Shown here piece after piece: positions 36,201-43,384 of a stretch of DNA of 64,000 nt. Source of the stretch: Lachnotalea sp. AF33-28 (GTDB taxonomy: Bacteria; Bacillota; Clostridia; Lachnospirales; Lachnospiraceae); contig NZ_QUEE01000001.1 of the NCBI RefSeq assembly GCF_003477885.1, positions 124,001-188,000 on the forward strand, read 5' to 3'. Positions within the stretch are counted from its first letter, which is position 1. Every line of letters starts with the position of its first letter. The translations under genes and the position numbers were made by a program. The notes under the pieces were generated by a model. That model was not told the DNA's origin. It did not search any database and was given only the letters and a program-made list of their open reading frames with translations.

Positions 36201-39200
36201 GCCTGAACTGCGTGACGGTTCCCTGCCAGGCCGCCTTAGAACTCATATCAAATACAATTTCAACATAGCCATCCTCCGCCGCATTCGACCCGTTGTACAC
36301 GCCGCTTACGCTTTTGGCCTGCGTCCAGGATGCATCTGCTTCGGTAATGAAGTAAACCGTTGCCGTATCCATTGTGCTGCTGCATTTCATGCGCACGCGG
36401 ATCTGGGGGGCTCCTTTCGCACTCAGTTTCACGGGAGGTGACAGCAGTGCGGGATCCGGGTTTTCACCTTCTGCCGGAATTGCTGTCTGACCTGACATGG
36501 CGCCGTTTTTCACTTCAAATACGGACAGCCTGTGACTCCACCGATCGATTGTGGGCGTTTCCGTCCAGCCTTCAAAATTTCCTTCCGTATCAAAGTAGTA
36601 CCCGTTTAGCACCTCCAGATCAGCTCTGCCCGGATCCTTATCCACCTTGACCACGTGTCTGTCCTGGATATACATATGGTGGATTCTCTTTAACTGTTTG
36701 TCTGTGGGCAGCACATCCTCATGGGAAGTATTGCCGTCGCCGAATATCTCTCTGACCGCATCCACATATCCGAAGCCGTGCAGACCGGAAGGCATGATGA
36801 AATGGCCTTCCCCGTATTCATTCCAGTTGTCCAGCAGTACCATTTTAGAACCCAGCGTAGAACCGTCCAGCGTGGGCATGAGATCATTTCTGGTCCATCT
36901 AAGCAGCTCTGTAAAGTCCTCTATCGTGCAGTATCCTCCCGGATTGCGTTCCCAGGCAAGATCGTCGCGGCCCATGCCAACCACAGGAATCAGACCGGAT
37001 CTGCCGCCGGCAGCATTGATCGCATCCCTCATGCCGGTCATGCCGTTTTTCTGTACATCGATATTCGCGCTTGACATGCCCCAGCTGTATGCATACTGTC
37101 CGTCAAAGCCGGCCTGTTCTACATTAACCGCATCCCCCTTATTGCTGTTGGACATGATGACATAACAACCGTCAAATCCTGCATCCCTGCACGCCGCTCT
37201 AAGATAATCCAGCTCTGCCCGGACACCCGCAGAGCTGCCGCCAAAGTAACTCATCAGCTTGCTCACATTGTACATGCCGACCACCGGCTTATTGTCAATG
37301 ACCAGATACCGGTCGTCTTTAAAATACTGCTCAATCCAGTAAGGAACCACATTTTCCCTGAAATCCTGCGAACCGGATACCGGCCCGCCCGCGCATTCCC
37401 ATGTGATGGCAAATCTCATTTTATCACTGTAACGGGCATTGAAGTACCCCTCATGAAGCGCATATGCATTTCTTCCCATCTTGATCGGCTCATCATTGCT
37501 GCTCTGGGGCCGGTACCAGCAGAAAAGCTCATAGTCAATGCCGTGCTCCACTTTAAACTTCAGCTCCCAGTCAGCCACTTCCGGAAGAAGTTCATCATAA
37601 AATCCCAGATAGGGCTTTCTGTCCTCCCAGTCTGTCAGCCAGTCATAGCCGAAGTGCATGCCTTCCACCCAGAGATTGCAGCTCTGCAGGCCGACCAGAA
37701 GATCTTTATTGACACCGGTCTTTACAACCGGCACCGGTTCCGGCACATAATCCTTCGGATACGGAATCCAGTCCCTAACCACAATATCATCGAGATAGGC
37801 CGCGCCGGTTCCGGCGGTGAAGCTCATCTTTGAGAATTTCTCAAACGGCAGCCGTAACCCCGAAGCCCTGAGCTTGTGATTCAGATACAGCATCCCGCCC
37901 TCATCCGTCTGTTTGAGCATTACATGATACCACACGTTCTGCATGCAGTCATATAATTCCACAAATGTGCCGTCTCCATTGCAGTAACCGAACTTGTTGC
38001 CCTTTACCGCCATCTTGAACGCATTACCTTTCCCGTCCTCCAGAACCATGGCCAGCTCATCCATACCCTCCGGCAGTAAGAACTGGTATTCCACCCATGC
38101 GCCGTCCTGTTCATATGCTACGTCTCTGCTTAAAACAGCGCCGTTTTTCAGGAGCGCGCTGTAGGTATCCGGCCCCTGTGTGCCGGTCTTGTACGCTGCG
38201 GTCACATCGCCGGTTTTGGTCCATTCGTCAGACACCGCGCCGGTATCCGCATTCAGAAATTTCTCATTAACATAATAACCTGTATAGATTCTCACAGTGC
38301 CGAGATAAATGCTGCCCGTCCCTTCCTCGCTTGTCTCGATATACATCCTGTCAACTTTGCTGCATGCATTAAGAAAGCTCAATCCGCTGGCTGCTGTCAC
38401 ACCGTCCGCTATGACAGTATAGGTTCCGTCAGCAGGGCTGACGATCACCTTAAAAATAGCATAGCGTGCGGTGGGGAGCCCGCAGATCACCGTATTTCCG
38501 GAAGGAGTGACGGCCTCCAGCTTATCACCGTTTATCACAAAGCGAATGGCAGCGGTATCCTGATACCGCATATCGATAAAGGTACCGTCAAGTGTACCTG
38601 CGGCCTTCAGCGTGAATTCCCATACCAGATCTTCGGCTGTTTCGTTAAACGCTCTCTGAATATGAGCATCGGAATATTTGCTGTTATCTGTATAGCATGC
38701 ACCGCCTCCTGACCTGCTTACCAGGGAAGTGGGTGTGAATGCATCCCAGCTGCTGAACCCCTGCACGCTGTCAGCATTTGCGGAAACCATTGTAAAATCG
38801 TCCCATACCAGATAATAACCGGCTTCCTCCGGGAAAACAGTATCGCCGCCCGGTTCGTCCTTATTGCCGGAACCTCCCGGATTGCCTGTGTCCCCTGTAT
38901 TGCCTGTGTCCCCCGGATCTCCCGAATTACCGGTATTTCCTGTATTTCCCGCCTCTGCCGGGCTGTCCGGTTCACCGGCCCGGCCCTGACTATTGCTGTC
39001 TGCCGGCTTATTGGTGCCAGTCTGCACCGCTTCCAGCGGCTTTACAGATGTACCCGGTTTCCTTGAAGTGCCCGGATTTGCAGATGTACCGGGCTTAGCC
39101 GCAATACCTGAACCCGGCTTAGCCGATGCCTCCGGCTGTTCCGTCTTATCCGTTTTCGTTTCTTCCTCCTGCGTTTTTGTGGGCTGTGCCGTTACGCTTG

Positions 39201-39423
39201 GCTGCACCGTTTCTCCAGGCAAAGCTTCTCCGCCCGTTTCATCAGAAATACCTGTCTCCTGCCGCACGGCATCCAAAGGAACAGCCGGATCACCCCCTGC
39301 CGCCAGGTTGCCAAACTTCACCGCACACAGGATCAGTACCGCAATCAGGACAACAGATCCGACGCCTCCAAACGCGCACTCCCATTTATGCTTCCGCATA
39401 AATTGCATCAGTTTACCTTTCAT
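33295..39423 (-). CDS. Giant surface multidomain protein: WbsX/GH99-like, repeated beta modules, SGNH hydrolase
   Basis: ATG 39423 follows GAAGGGGG, giving 2042 residues. The order is: signal anchor (about 14-40) with no lipobox; a Pro/Gly/Thr-rich linker with Gly-Asn-Thr and Gly-Asp repeats (to about 195); LamG-like beta domains; a WbsX/GH99-like barrel at about 570-890, with FCWYRPQ, FAITWE and DNWNEYGEG; and four modules starting GYYFD, GYYFD, GWYFE and SSYFT and ending IDSIE or similar. The second contains a copper-amine-oxidase-N-like insert (about 1100-1210). Then an SGNH hydrolase (1724-1935) with IIGNSITQHG, FGANIQNG and NHPGDEG, and a 100-residue Ser/Glu tail. It probably acts on extracellular glycans, the SGNH part perhaps as a deacetylase or esterase. 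Confidence 0.85.
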   Translation of the reverse strand: MKGKLMQFMRKHKWECAFGGVGSVVLIAVLILCAVKFGNLAAGGDPAVPLDAVRQETGISDETGGEALPGETVQPSVTAQPTKTQEEETKTDKTEQPEASAKPGSGIAAKPGTSANPGTSRKPGTSVKPLEAVQTGTNKPADSNSQGRAGEPDSPAEAGNTGNTGNSGDPGDTGNTGDTGNPGGSGNKDEPGGDTVFPEEAGYYLVWDDFTMVSANADSVQGFSSWDAFTPTSLVSRSGGGACYTDNSKYSDAHIQRAFNETAEDLVWEFTLKAAGTLDGTFIDMRYQDTAAIRFVINGDKLEAVTPSGNTVICGLPTARYAIFKVIVSPADGTYTVIADGVTAASGLSFLNACSKVDRMYIETSEEGTGSIYLGTVRIYTGYYVNEKFLNADTGAVSDEWTKTGDVTAAYKTGTQGPDTYSALLKNGAVLSRDVAYEQDGAWVEYQFLLPEGMDELAMVLEDGKGNAFKMAVKGNKFGYCNGDGTFVELYDCMQNVWYHVMLKQTDEGGMLYLNHKLRASGLRLPFEKFSKMSFTAGTGAAYLDDIVVRDWIPYPKDYVPEPVPVVKTGVNKDLLVGLQSCNLWVEGMHFGYDWLTDWEDRKPYLGFYDELLPEVADWELKFKVEHGIDYELFCWYRPQSSNDEPIKMGRNAYALHEGYFNARYSDKMRFAITWECAGGPVSGSQDFRENVVPYWIEQYFKDDRYLVIDNKPVVGMYNVSKLMSYFGGSSAGVRAELDYLRAACRDAGFDGCYVIMSNSNKGDAVNVEQAGFDGQYAYSWGMSSANIDVQKNGMTGMRDAINAAGGRSGLIPVVGMGRDDLAWERNPGGYCTIEDFTELLRWTRNDLMPTLDGSTLGSKMVLLDNWNEYGEGHFIMPSGLHGFGYVDAVREIFGDGNTSHEDVLPTDKQLKRIHHMYIQDRHVVKVDKDPGRADLEVLNGYYFDTEGNFEGWTETPTIDRWSHRLSVFEVKNGAMSGQTAIPAEGENPDPALLSPPVKLSAKGAPQIRVRMKCSSTMDTATVYFITEADASWTQAKSVSGVYNGSNAAEDGYVEIVFDMSSKAAWQGTVTQFRLDPMEGAGSFEIDSIEVMRQKGMGEASVYLDGEQVYTSLPVKLVNNTVMFPVEDFNSLITVFWSERMDQTAVELFVKNRYLFRFLYGSDKMVINGAETDVLCGGKVIAGNIYVPVKDIFEQVEGYTVTWEEEAKKLSIDKEASDEPYKVLKGYYFDIGTEGWLDGGPNKCEWKDGALHGVASDSAVRCWSPEAPMGISAKDITHIRIRVKSTVENTTLKLTCTMDTGGIDFKAPYGTKTDPDGYTTLLIDCGTNAQWAQAGLLNRLGVYAFEGNIGESYDIDSIEILQYTGGEAEEPEVLPTQASPYAVYGWYFEKTVQKWAQGGLTKMEQADGALVITAAKDGRPRVWTSNKTDGVTQNPINLKTEDATHALLQIRTDTESPKLELHVELKDAQGNVTTAKYKDIAYQCTANGYTAVTVALDTAAEWRDGLTIDRMCVFPFGDVNNAENAGKTVYLDSLEILDKNCKIDMNSSYFTNDIEGWSQGGTTSTEHKDGALLVQPPTAQGDYCPRIWSCGQVGSTPEAISPLGYEKGDITHIRVRIKAEVPEGAAVSADTADLTLIPWFKNGTNVPASGAAMTETYATDTEGYVNVTFKVDEGWKDGDVLQRINLQLFGLSGNEELCKAGTRIYIDSVQYLKKLDGDEAKDSLKILIIGNSITQHGLKESVGWLGNWGMAATSPDKDYVHLLEARVKEINPYAEVHGINISEYEKYFYDWSKISNNQEKYANWNADIIIATFGANIQNGANEGDDTFENDEIFDRGDYKKIIDRFNPDGDAKVIIGSTVLTRSDIVGVIHAAANAYGWDYADMTGYTDTQYRGYPYKEQLMAAFGVADIDAGVLNHPGDEGMKAIADDLWPLLKKAMGVTDGGNGNASGRMESSAVESSTAEISAEESSEPGSSAAERGAAESSTPESSATESTAAESSTIESSAGESGAEESGTEESSTPENSAAEYSSTESGTEENSAA

Positions 39424-39489
39424 TTGAAACCCCCTTCGAATGAATTTGCGCCTCAACGGCCCAAACCGATGAACCGCATTGAACTTTCA

Positions 39490-39519
39490 ATTCTACTATA
39501 CCTGATTTTTCAGAGGCAA
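39490..39519 (-). promoter_or_regulatory. Promoter of the giant protein gene
   Basis: On the minus strand TTGCCT is followed after 18 bases by TAGAAT, with an overlapping TATAGT. The -35 box is weak, as expected for an activated promoter. Confidence 0.5.
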
Positions 39520-39527
39520 CCTATGAT

Positions 39528-39552
39528 CGTTTGATGCTATTCTTCTCGTTTC
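39528..39552 (-). promoter_or_regulatory. 25-base element shared with the locus B promoter
   Basis: This is the second identical copy of the 25 bases at 29752-29776, here eight bases upstream of the -35 box and about 105 bases before the ATG. Confidence 0.7.
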
Positions 39553-39589
39553 GTTGCAACATTCGCTTCGAAGCCTTAAGTTACGCCTG

Positions 39590-39636
39590 GGGCGGGTCGC
39601 TTTCGCGACATGATTCCGCTGCGCCGCAGTGCGATC
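39590..39636. repeat. Interspersed repeat, second copy (related to 12159-12205)
   Basis: GGCGGGTCGC-TTTC-GCGACAT and GCCGCAGTGCG match the element between sdaAB and sdaAA, with about 38 of 47 bases equal. It lies in the 306-base gap between sfsA and the giant gene. Apart from this repeat and the promoter region I see nothing else in the gap. Confidence 0.6.
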
Positions 39637-39729
39637 CACGCGGAGCGTTTTTATTACATAGGAATACTTTCCTGCAGCTTTTTATCTGCAGGCACATCAG
39701 CACCTCATCATGCAAGAACATCTCTGCCG

Positions 39730-40410
39730 TCATATCTTCACCGGCACCGGGCTGTCGATCTCCACGGTTCCCGGAAAAACCCGGCAGTCATACGCCAGAA
39801 TGCGGACTCCCTGTAAGGATGCATACCGCAGGGCTTCCCCAAAAGCCGGATGCGTCTGCCAGTTTGGTTCAAGGCGCGTAACGCCTTTCATCTGCACCAC
39901 AAAGAGAAGATAAGCTTCATACCCGGCCTTCACGCATTCCGCCAGCTCTTCCACATGCTTGACTCCCCTTTCGGTCGGCGCATCCGGAAAACGCGCCACG
40001 CCGTTCTCTTCCAGCGTAACGCCCTTCACTTCCATGAAAATCCGCCGTTCTCCGGCTTCTATGTAGAGATCAAAGCGCGAATTGCCGAAGACCTTTTCCC
40101 TCCTTACGGCTGTAACCCCCGGAATAAGGCCTCCGCCCCTCACCCATTCGGCGGCCATCTCATTGGGCGCCTGGGAATCCATGTTGACCAGCCGGTCCCC
40201 TTTATAAACACTTACCAGATCGTATGCCGTCTTTCTGGCAGGGTTGGCGCTTCCGGTCAGCAGAACTTTTGTCCCCGGTATCAGGAGCTCTTTACATCTG
40301 CCTGTATTTTTTACATGAACGGTTTCCTCCCTGCCTTCGATTTCCACCTGAGCGATAAAACGGTTGGGACGCGAAAGGAAAATGCCTTCGCTGATATTGC
40401 TGTACTGCAT
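39730..40410 (-). CDS. sfsA: SfsA family protein (sugar fermentation stimulation protein)
   Basis: This 226-residue protein matches the SfsA family along its length: FLSRPNRFIAQVEIEG, VKNTGRCKELLIPG, YDLVSVYKGDRLVNMDSQAPN, SRFDLYIEAGERRIFMEVKGVTL and a nuclease-like DHxxE-style end. The family has an OB-like N-terminal part and a restriction-enzyme-like core, and binds DNA or acts as a nuclease; its role in sugar metabolism is indirect. It has its own promoter and stands alone. Confidence 0.92.
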   Translation of the reverse strand: MQYSNISEGIFLSRPNRFIAQVEIEGREETVHVKNTGRCKELLIPGTKVLLTGSANPARKTAYDLVSVYKGDRLVNMDSQAPNEMAAEWVRGGGLIPGVTAVRREKVFGNSRFDLYIEAGERRIFMEVKGVTLEENGVARFPDAPTERGVKHVEELAECVKAGYEAYLLFVVQMKGVTRLEPNWQTHPAFGEALRYASLQGVRILAYDCRVFPGTVEIDSPVPVKI

Positions 40411-40443
40411 GGCTTCCTGATCCTCACTTTCTTTTTCGAATTC

Positions 40444-40472
40444 ATCTTACCGTCTAAGCTATGGGCTGTCAA
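40444..40472 (-). promoter_or_regulatory. Promoter of sfsA
   Basis: On the minus strand a perfect TTGACA is followed after 17 bases by TAAGAT, about 35 bases before the sfsA start. Confidence 0.75.
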
Positions 40473-40610
40473 GGCATGTCTGGCTGTCACGGTTTTTTCG
40501 GGCGCTCATACTATATTATATCACCGAGCATCAGGCGGCCGGTGATCTTTACAGCCATCAGCTCCGGCCGGCTATCCACGGTGTTTATAGATATAACTTC
40601 AGGAGGCTTT

Positions 40611-40853
40611 ATGGATACAGAATATATTCCATTAAATAATATAGAAATCGGCGACAGAGTATCAATCGCAAAAGTAAAGGCCGGGGATAACATCCGCAGG
40701 CGTCTTCTGGACCTGGGTTTTATTGAAGGCACCGATATACAGTGCGTGCTCAAAGGCAAGCGCGGCGAATCCGCCGCCTATCTGATCCGCAACACAGTGA
40801 TCGCGCTTCGCAAGGAAGATTCCGCTATGATCTGCGTACAGGAACTGAAATAG
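40611..40853 (+). CDS. feoA: FeoA-type protein for ferrous iron uptake
   Basis: The start is fixed by AGGAGG five bases before ATG 40611, giving 80 residues of the SH3-like FeoA fold: PLNNIEIGDRVSIAKVKAGDNIRRRLLDLGFIEGTDIQCV and a final IALRKEDSAMICV. FeoA works with the FeoB channel to import ferrous iron. The matching feoB is about 9.6 kb downstream on the same strand, with minus-strand sugar genes between them, instead of directly after it as usual. Confidence 0.88.
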   Translation: MDTEYIPLNNIEIGDRVSIAKVKAGDNIRRRLLDLGFIEGTDIQCVLKGKRGESAAYLIRNTVIALRKEDSAMICVQELK

Positions 40854-40885
40854 TCCTGCCGCAGCAATAAATAAGAGCTCTGTGC

Positions 40886-40928
40886 AATGGAGCTGAAGCA
40901 CCGAAACCGATGCTTCAGCTCCATTTTA
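40886..40928. terminator. Bidirectional terminator between feoA and the HAD gene
   Basis: AATGGAGCTGAAGCA pairs perfectly with TGCTTCAGCTCCATT around a ten-base loop, followed by TTTTAA. It ends feoA on plus and the locus C operon on minus. Confidence 0.9.
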
Positions 40929-40932
40929 AGTT

Positions 40933-41571
40933 TCATAATTCATAAAAAGATCGGATATACCTGTCTGTGATCCTCCGTATCTGCGCCTCATCCTCCGCTG
41001 AGGTCTCGTCAAATACCCCCACCGTATACAGCCCGGCTGTTTTGGCTGTAAAAAGAGCAGTCCTGTTATCATCAAAAAATGCGATATCTTTCATATCTGC
41101 GTCCATTTTAGCAGCCGCCAGGCGGTAAATATCCGGATCGCTCTTTACGGTCAGAAAATCCTCACAGCACCAGGTCTGTTCAAAAAAAGACAACATTCCC
41201 AGCCTTTCCAGGCACGGCTCATACATTCTGCGGGGACTTGCCGTTAGTACATACAGGCCGATGCCCTTATCTTTCAACTCTTTGAGGCATTCACAGACCC
41301 CATCTTTTGCCGCAATCCAGTTTCGGTAATGCGGGAGGGCATAGCTGTCCATTTCCCTCTTCATCTCATCATCGCTCATTGTGAGCCTGAAATGTTCCCT
41401 GAAATATCGCAGTGTTCCGGCATCTCCCAGCGGTGTGATCTCCCGCAGAAGTCCGGCTGGCGGATCGATGTCCTGCAGCTTTAGCAGCCTGAACATCTTA
41501 TCCCTCCACACAGGCATCGAATCGACCAGCGTGCCATCAAAATCAAACAGACAGGCTTTCTTATTTTCCAT
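40933..41571 (-). CDS. HAD-family hydrolase (phosphoglycolate phosphatase-like)
   Basis: The start ATG 41571 is supported by GGAGGTGGAG and gives 212 residues; it overlaps the previous gene by 11 bases. HAD motif I is LFDFDGTLVDSM (Asp10, Asp12), motif II is VLTASPRRM, and motif IV is IAFFDDNRTAL. A helical cap lies between the first two. It dephosphorylates a small molecule, perhaps a sugar phosphate made in locus C catabolism. It is the last gene of that operon. Confidence 0.88.
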   Translation of the reverse strand: MENKKACLFDFDGTLVDSMPVWRDKMFRLLKLQDIDPPAGLLREITPLGDAGTLRYFREHFRLTMSDDEMKREMDSYALPHYRNWIAAKDGVCECLKELKDKGIGLYVLTASPRRMYEPCLERLGMLSFFEQTWCCEDFLTVKSDPDIYRLAAAKMDADMKDIAFFDDNRTALFTAKTAGLYTVGVFDETSAEDEAQIRRITDRYIRSFYEL

Positions 41572-43318
41572 CACAGATTTTCTCCACCTCCAGTCTGATC
41601 CTGCCATTACACCTCTCGCGCATATGGAGCAGCCACTGCGCTTCATGCGGATATTCACGGAAGGTGATCTCTCTGTCCAGCCCGCTCTCCAAAAGCTCAA
41701 GCACGGTTTCCCGGTCTGTCAGTGATTCCAGCAGCTGCAGCGCGCGCATGTCCTGCAGCCCTTCCATGAGGACCTCCTCCCTAAGAGATCCGATCGGTCC
41801 GTCCGCTCCCGGATACACCAGAAACGCGTCTCCTGAAGGGAAAGCGCACTCCGCATCCGTCACCTGGAACGGGTTGACCGGATGAGTGGACAATGCAGCG
41901 TTCCAGAAATTAAATCCCCAGTGCAAAAATCCCTTTATGCCGAACTTATAAAGCTGTACGCCCAGGATCCGGTTCCTCACCGACGGCATACTAAAAAAGC
42001 TGTTGGCCACCTCTTTATACTGGCCGCAGCAGTAATAGGTCCACAGATTTTCTGTCTTGTGCTCCAGAAACGGCCCGATATGGTCGCTGCTGCATATCGG
42101 CAGATCCACGCCCCCCTGCTCATAGAAATCATAGTCGGACAGCGCATCCATCACAGGCATGCCTTCTAGATACTTTTCCACCAGCTCCCTGGCGGACAGG
42201 TAGGCAGGAAGCTGCTTTTTTCCGGGCTCATCCGATATATGAAAGAAACACCGCGTTTTAAGACCGCGCTCCTTTATAAACTCTGTGAGGACAGGGAGGA
42301 AGGATTGCAGGAACTCCCTGTATTCCCGGCTGTCTGCAGGCGTATCCCAGCCAAAGATCCTTACCGGACGGCTGCCGGAACATACCTCTCTCTTTGAGCA
42401 CGGGTATGCCATGATCTTAGGAGCAAATCCGGCTCCCCACTGCGTAAACAGATGAGAGAATTCCAGGTATTTCATCCCACAGCGGTCGCACAGCGCGATC
42501 CAGCGCTCCAATTTATCCAGCCCGAACTCGTATCCTTCCCGGGTCCTGTAAACATCCACCAACTGCACCGTTGTCCGTTCGCCGCCTGGAGCCGTATCCA
42601 GCGGCGGCGTAAACAGAGGGGTAAGAAGCATATTGACGCCGCAGGATGCGGCATTCATCATATATTTTTCCGTAAGCTCCCAATAAGCTTCGCTAAACAC
42701 CGGCACCCGATACCAGTCGGCAATGCAGTCGGTATGAAACCACTGGGTATGAATCAGCGTCTGCTCCGGCAAAACGGCAGGAAGCCTTCGGATTTCGATG
42801 CTGCACGGTTCCGACGGGATGAAAGCCGCACCTGCCGGATCCTCTGGCGAGGTCTGCATGACTGTAAGTGTCAGATCATAGACGCCCTCCAAAAGTGCGC
42901 AGTCTTCCGGAACTGTGATCCAGAGGCTGCGCCACTGCCCGGGAATCAGGGTCAGAACCTCAGCCGACAGATCCACATCCTCCACCCCCTCTCGGATGAC
43001 ATCCACAGGGTAAAGAGGATCGGGATACAACCCCGGCGTTTTGCGCAGCACAAAGTCATCCCCGTCCGGATAATTGGGCAGCTGGCTCGGCACCAGCCCC
43101 ACCTGCCGCACGGTAACATAGGGCGCCAGGGAACCGGACAGCGTTATTTTCCCTTTTATGAGGCGGTCACCTGTAAGACAGTAAACTGCCTGGAAGGAGT
43201 ACCGCTCATTGAGCAGCATGGAGGCAAAGCTTAACGGCTGAATCGGACCAATATCCGCATCCGGAAAGATTTTCTCCAGAGAATCCGTAAAAAGCAGTTC
43301 TAAATATGGGTTTGTCAT
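41561..43318 (-). CDS. DUF4091-type putative glycoside hydrolase
   Basis: ATG 43318 has a perfect AGGAGG and gives 585 residues. The N-terminal 180 residues look like a beta domain. The middle is a barrel with YLEFSHLFTQWGAGFAPKI, then FFHISDEPGKKQLPAYL, the ISDEP acid pair being typical of DUF4091 (PF13320) glycosidase-like proteins. The C terminus has LVYPGADGPIGSLREEVLMEGLQD, also characteristic. There is no signal peptide, so it should act on imported glycans. Members of this family are mostly untested; alpha-N-acetylgalactosaminidase-type activity has been reported for relatives, but is not shown here. Confidence 0.82.
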   Translation of the reverse strand: MTNPYLELLFTDSLEKIFPDADIGPIQPLSFASMLLNERYSFQAVYCLTGDRLIKGKITLSGSLAPYVTVRQVGLVPSQLPNYPDGDDFVLRKTPGLYPDPLYPVDVIREGVEDVDLSAEVLTLIPGQWRSLWITVPEDCALLEGVYDLTLTVMQTSPEDPAGAAFIPSEPCSIEIRRLPAVLPEQTLIHTQWFHTDCIADWYRVPVFSEAYWELTEKYMMNAASCGVNMLLTPLFTPPLDTAPGGERTTVQLVDVYRTREGYEFGLDKLERWIALCDRCGMKYLEFSHLFTQWGAGFAPKIMAYPCSKREVCSGSRPVRIFGWDTPADSREYREFLQSFLPVLTEFIKERGLKTRCFFHISDEPGKKQLPAYLSARELVEKYLEGMPVMDALSDYDFYEQGGVDLPICSSDHIGPFLEHKTENLWTYYCCGQYKEVANSFFSMPSVRNRILGVQLYKFGIKGFLHWGFNFWNAALSTHPVNPFQVTDAECAFPSGDAFLVYPGADGPIGSLREEVLMEGLQDMRALQLLESLTDRETVLELLESGLDREITFREYPHEAQWLLHMRERCNGRIRLEVEKICDGK

Positions 43319-43384
43319 CTTGCAACCTCCTCTGCATATACCAATCATTCCACTTCAGCAGAACCGTATATGTCAATTATTCTT

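Noticed and set aside
40461..40610. Longer feoA start at 40461 (130 residues)
   Set aside because: The added 50 residues do not look like FeoA, and AGGAGG precedes the ATG at 40611.
42452..43234. 260-residue plus-strand frame opposite the DUF4091 gene
   Set aside because: No ribosome site or recognisable domain; the minus-strand gene has clear motifs and a strong start.
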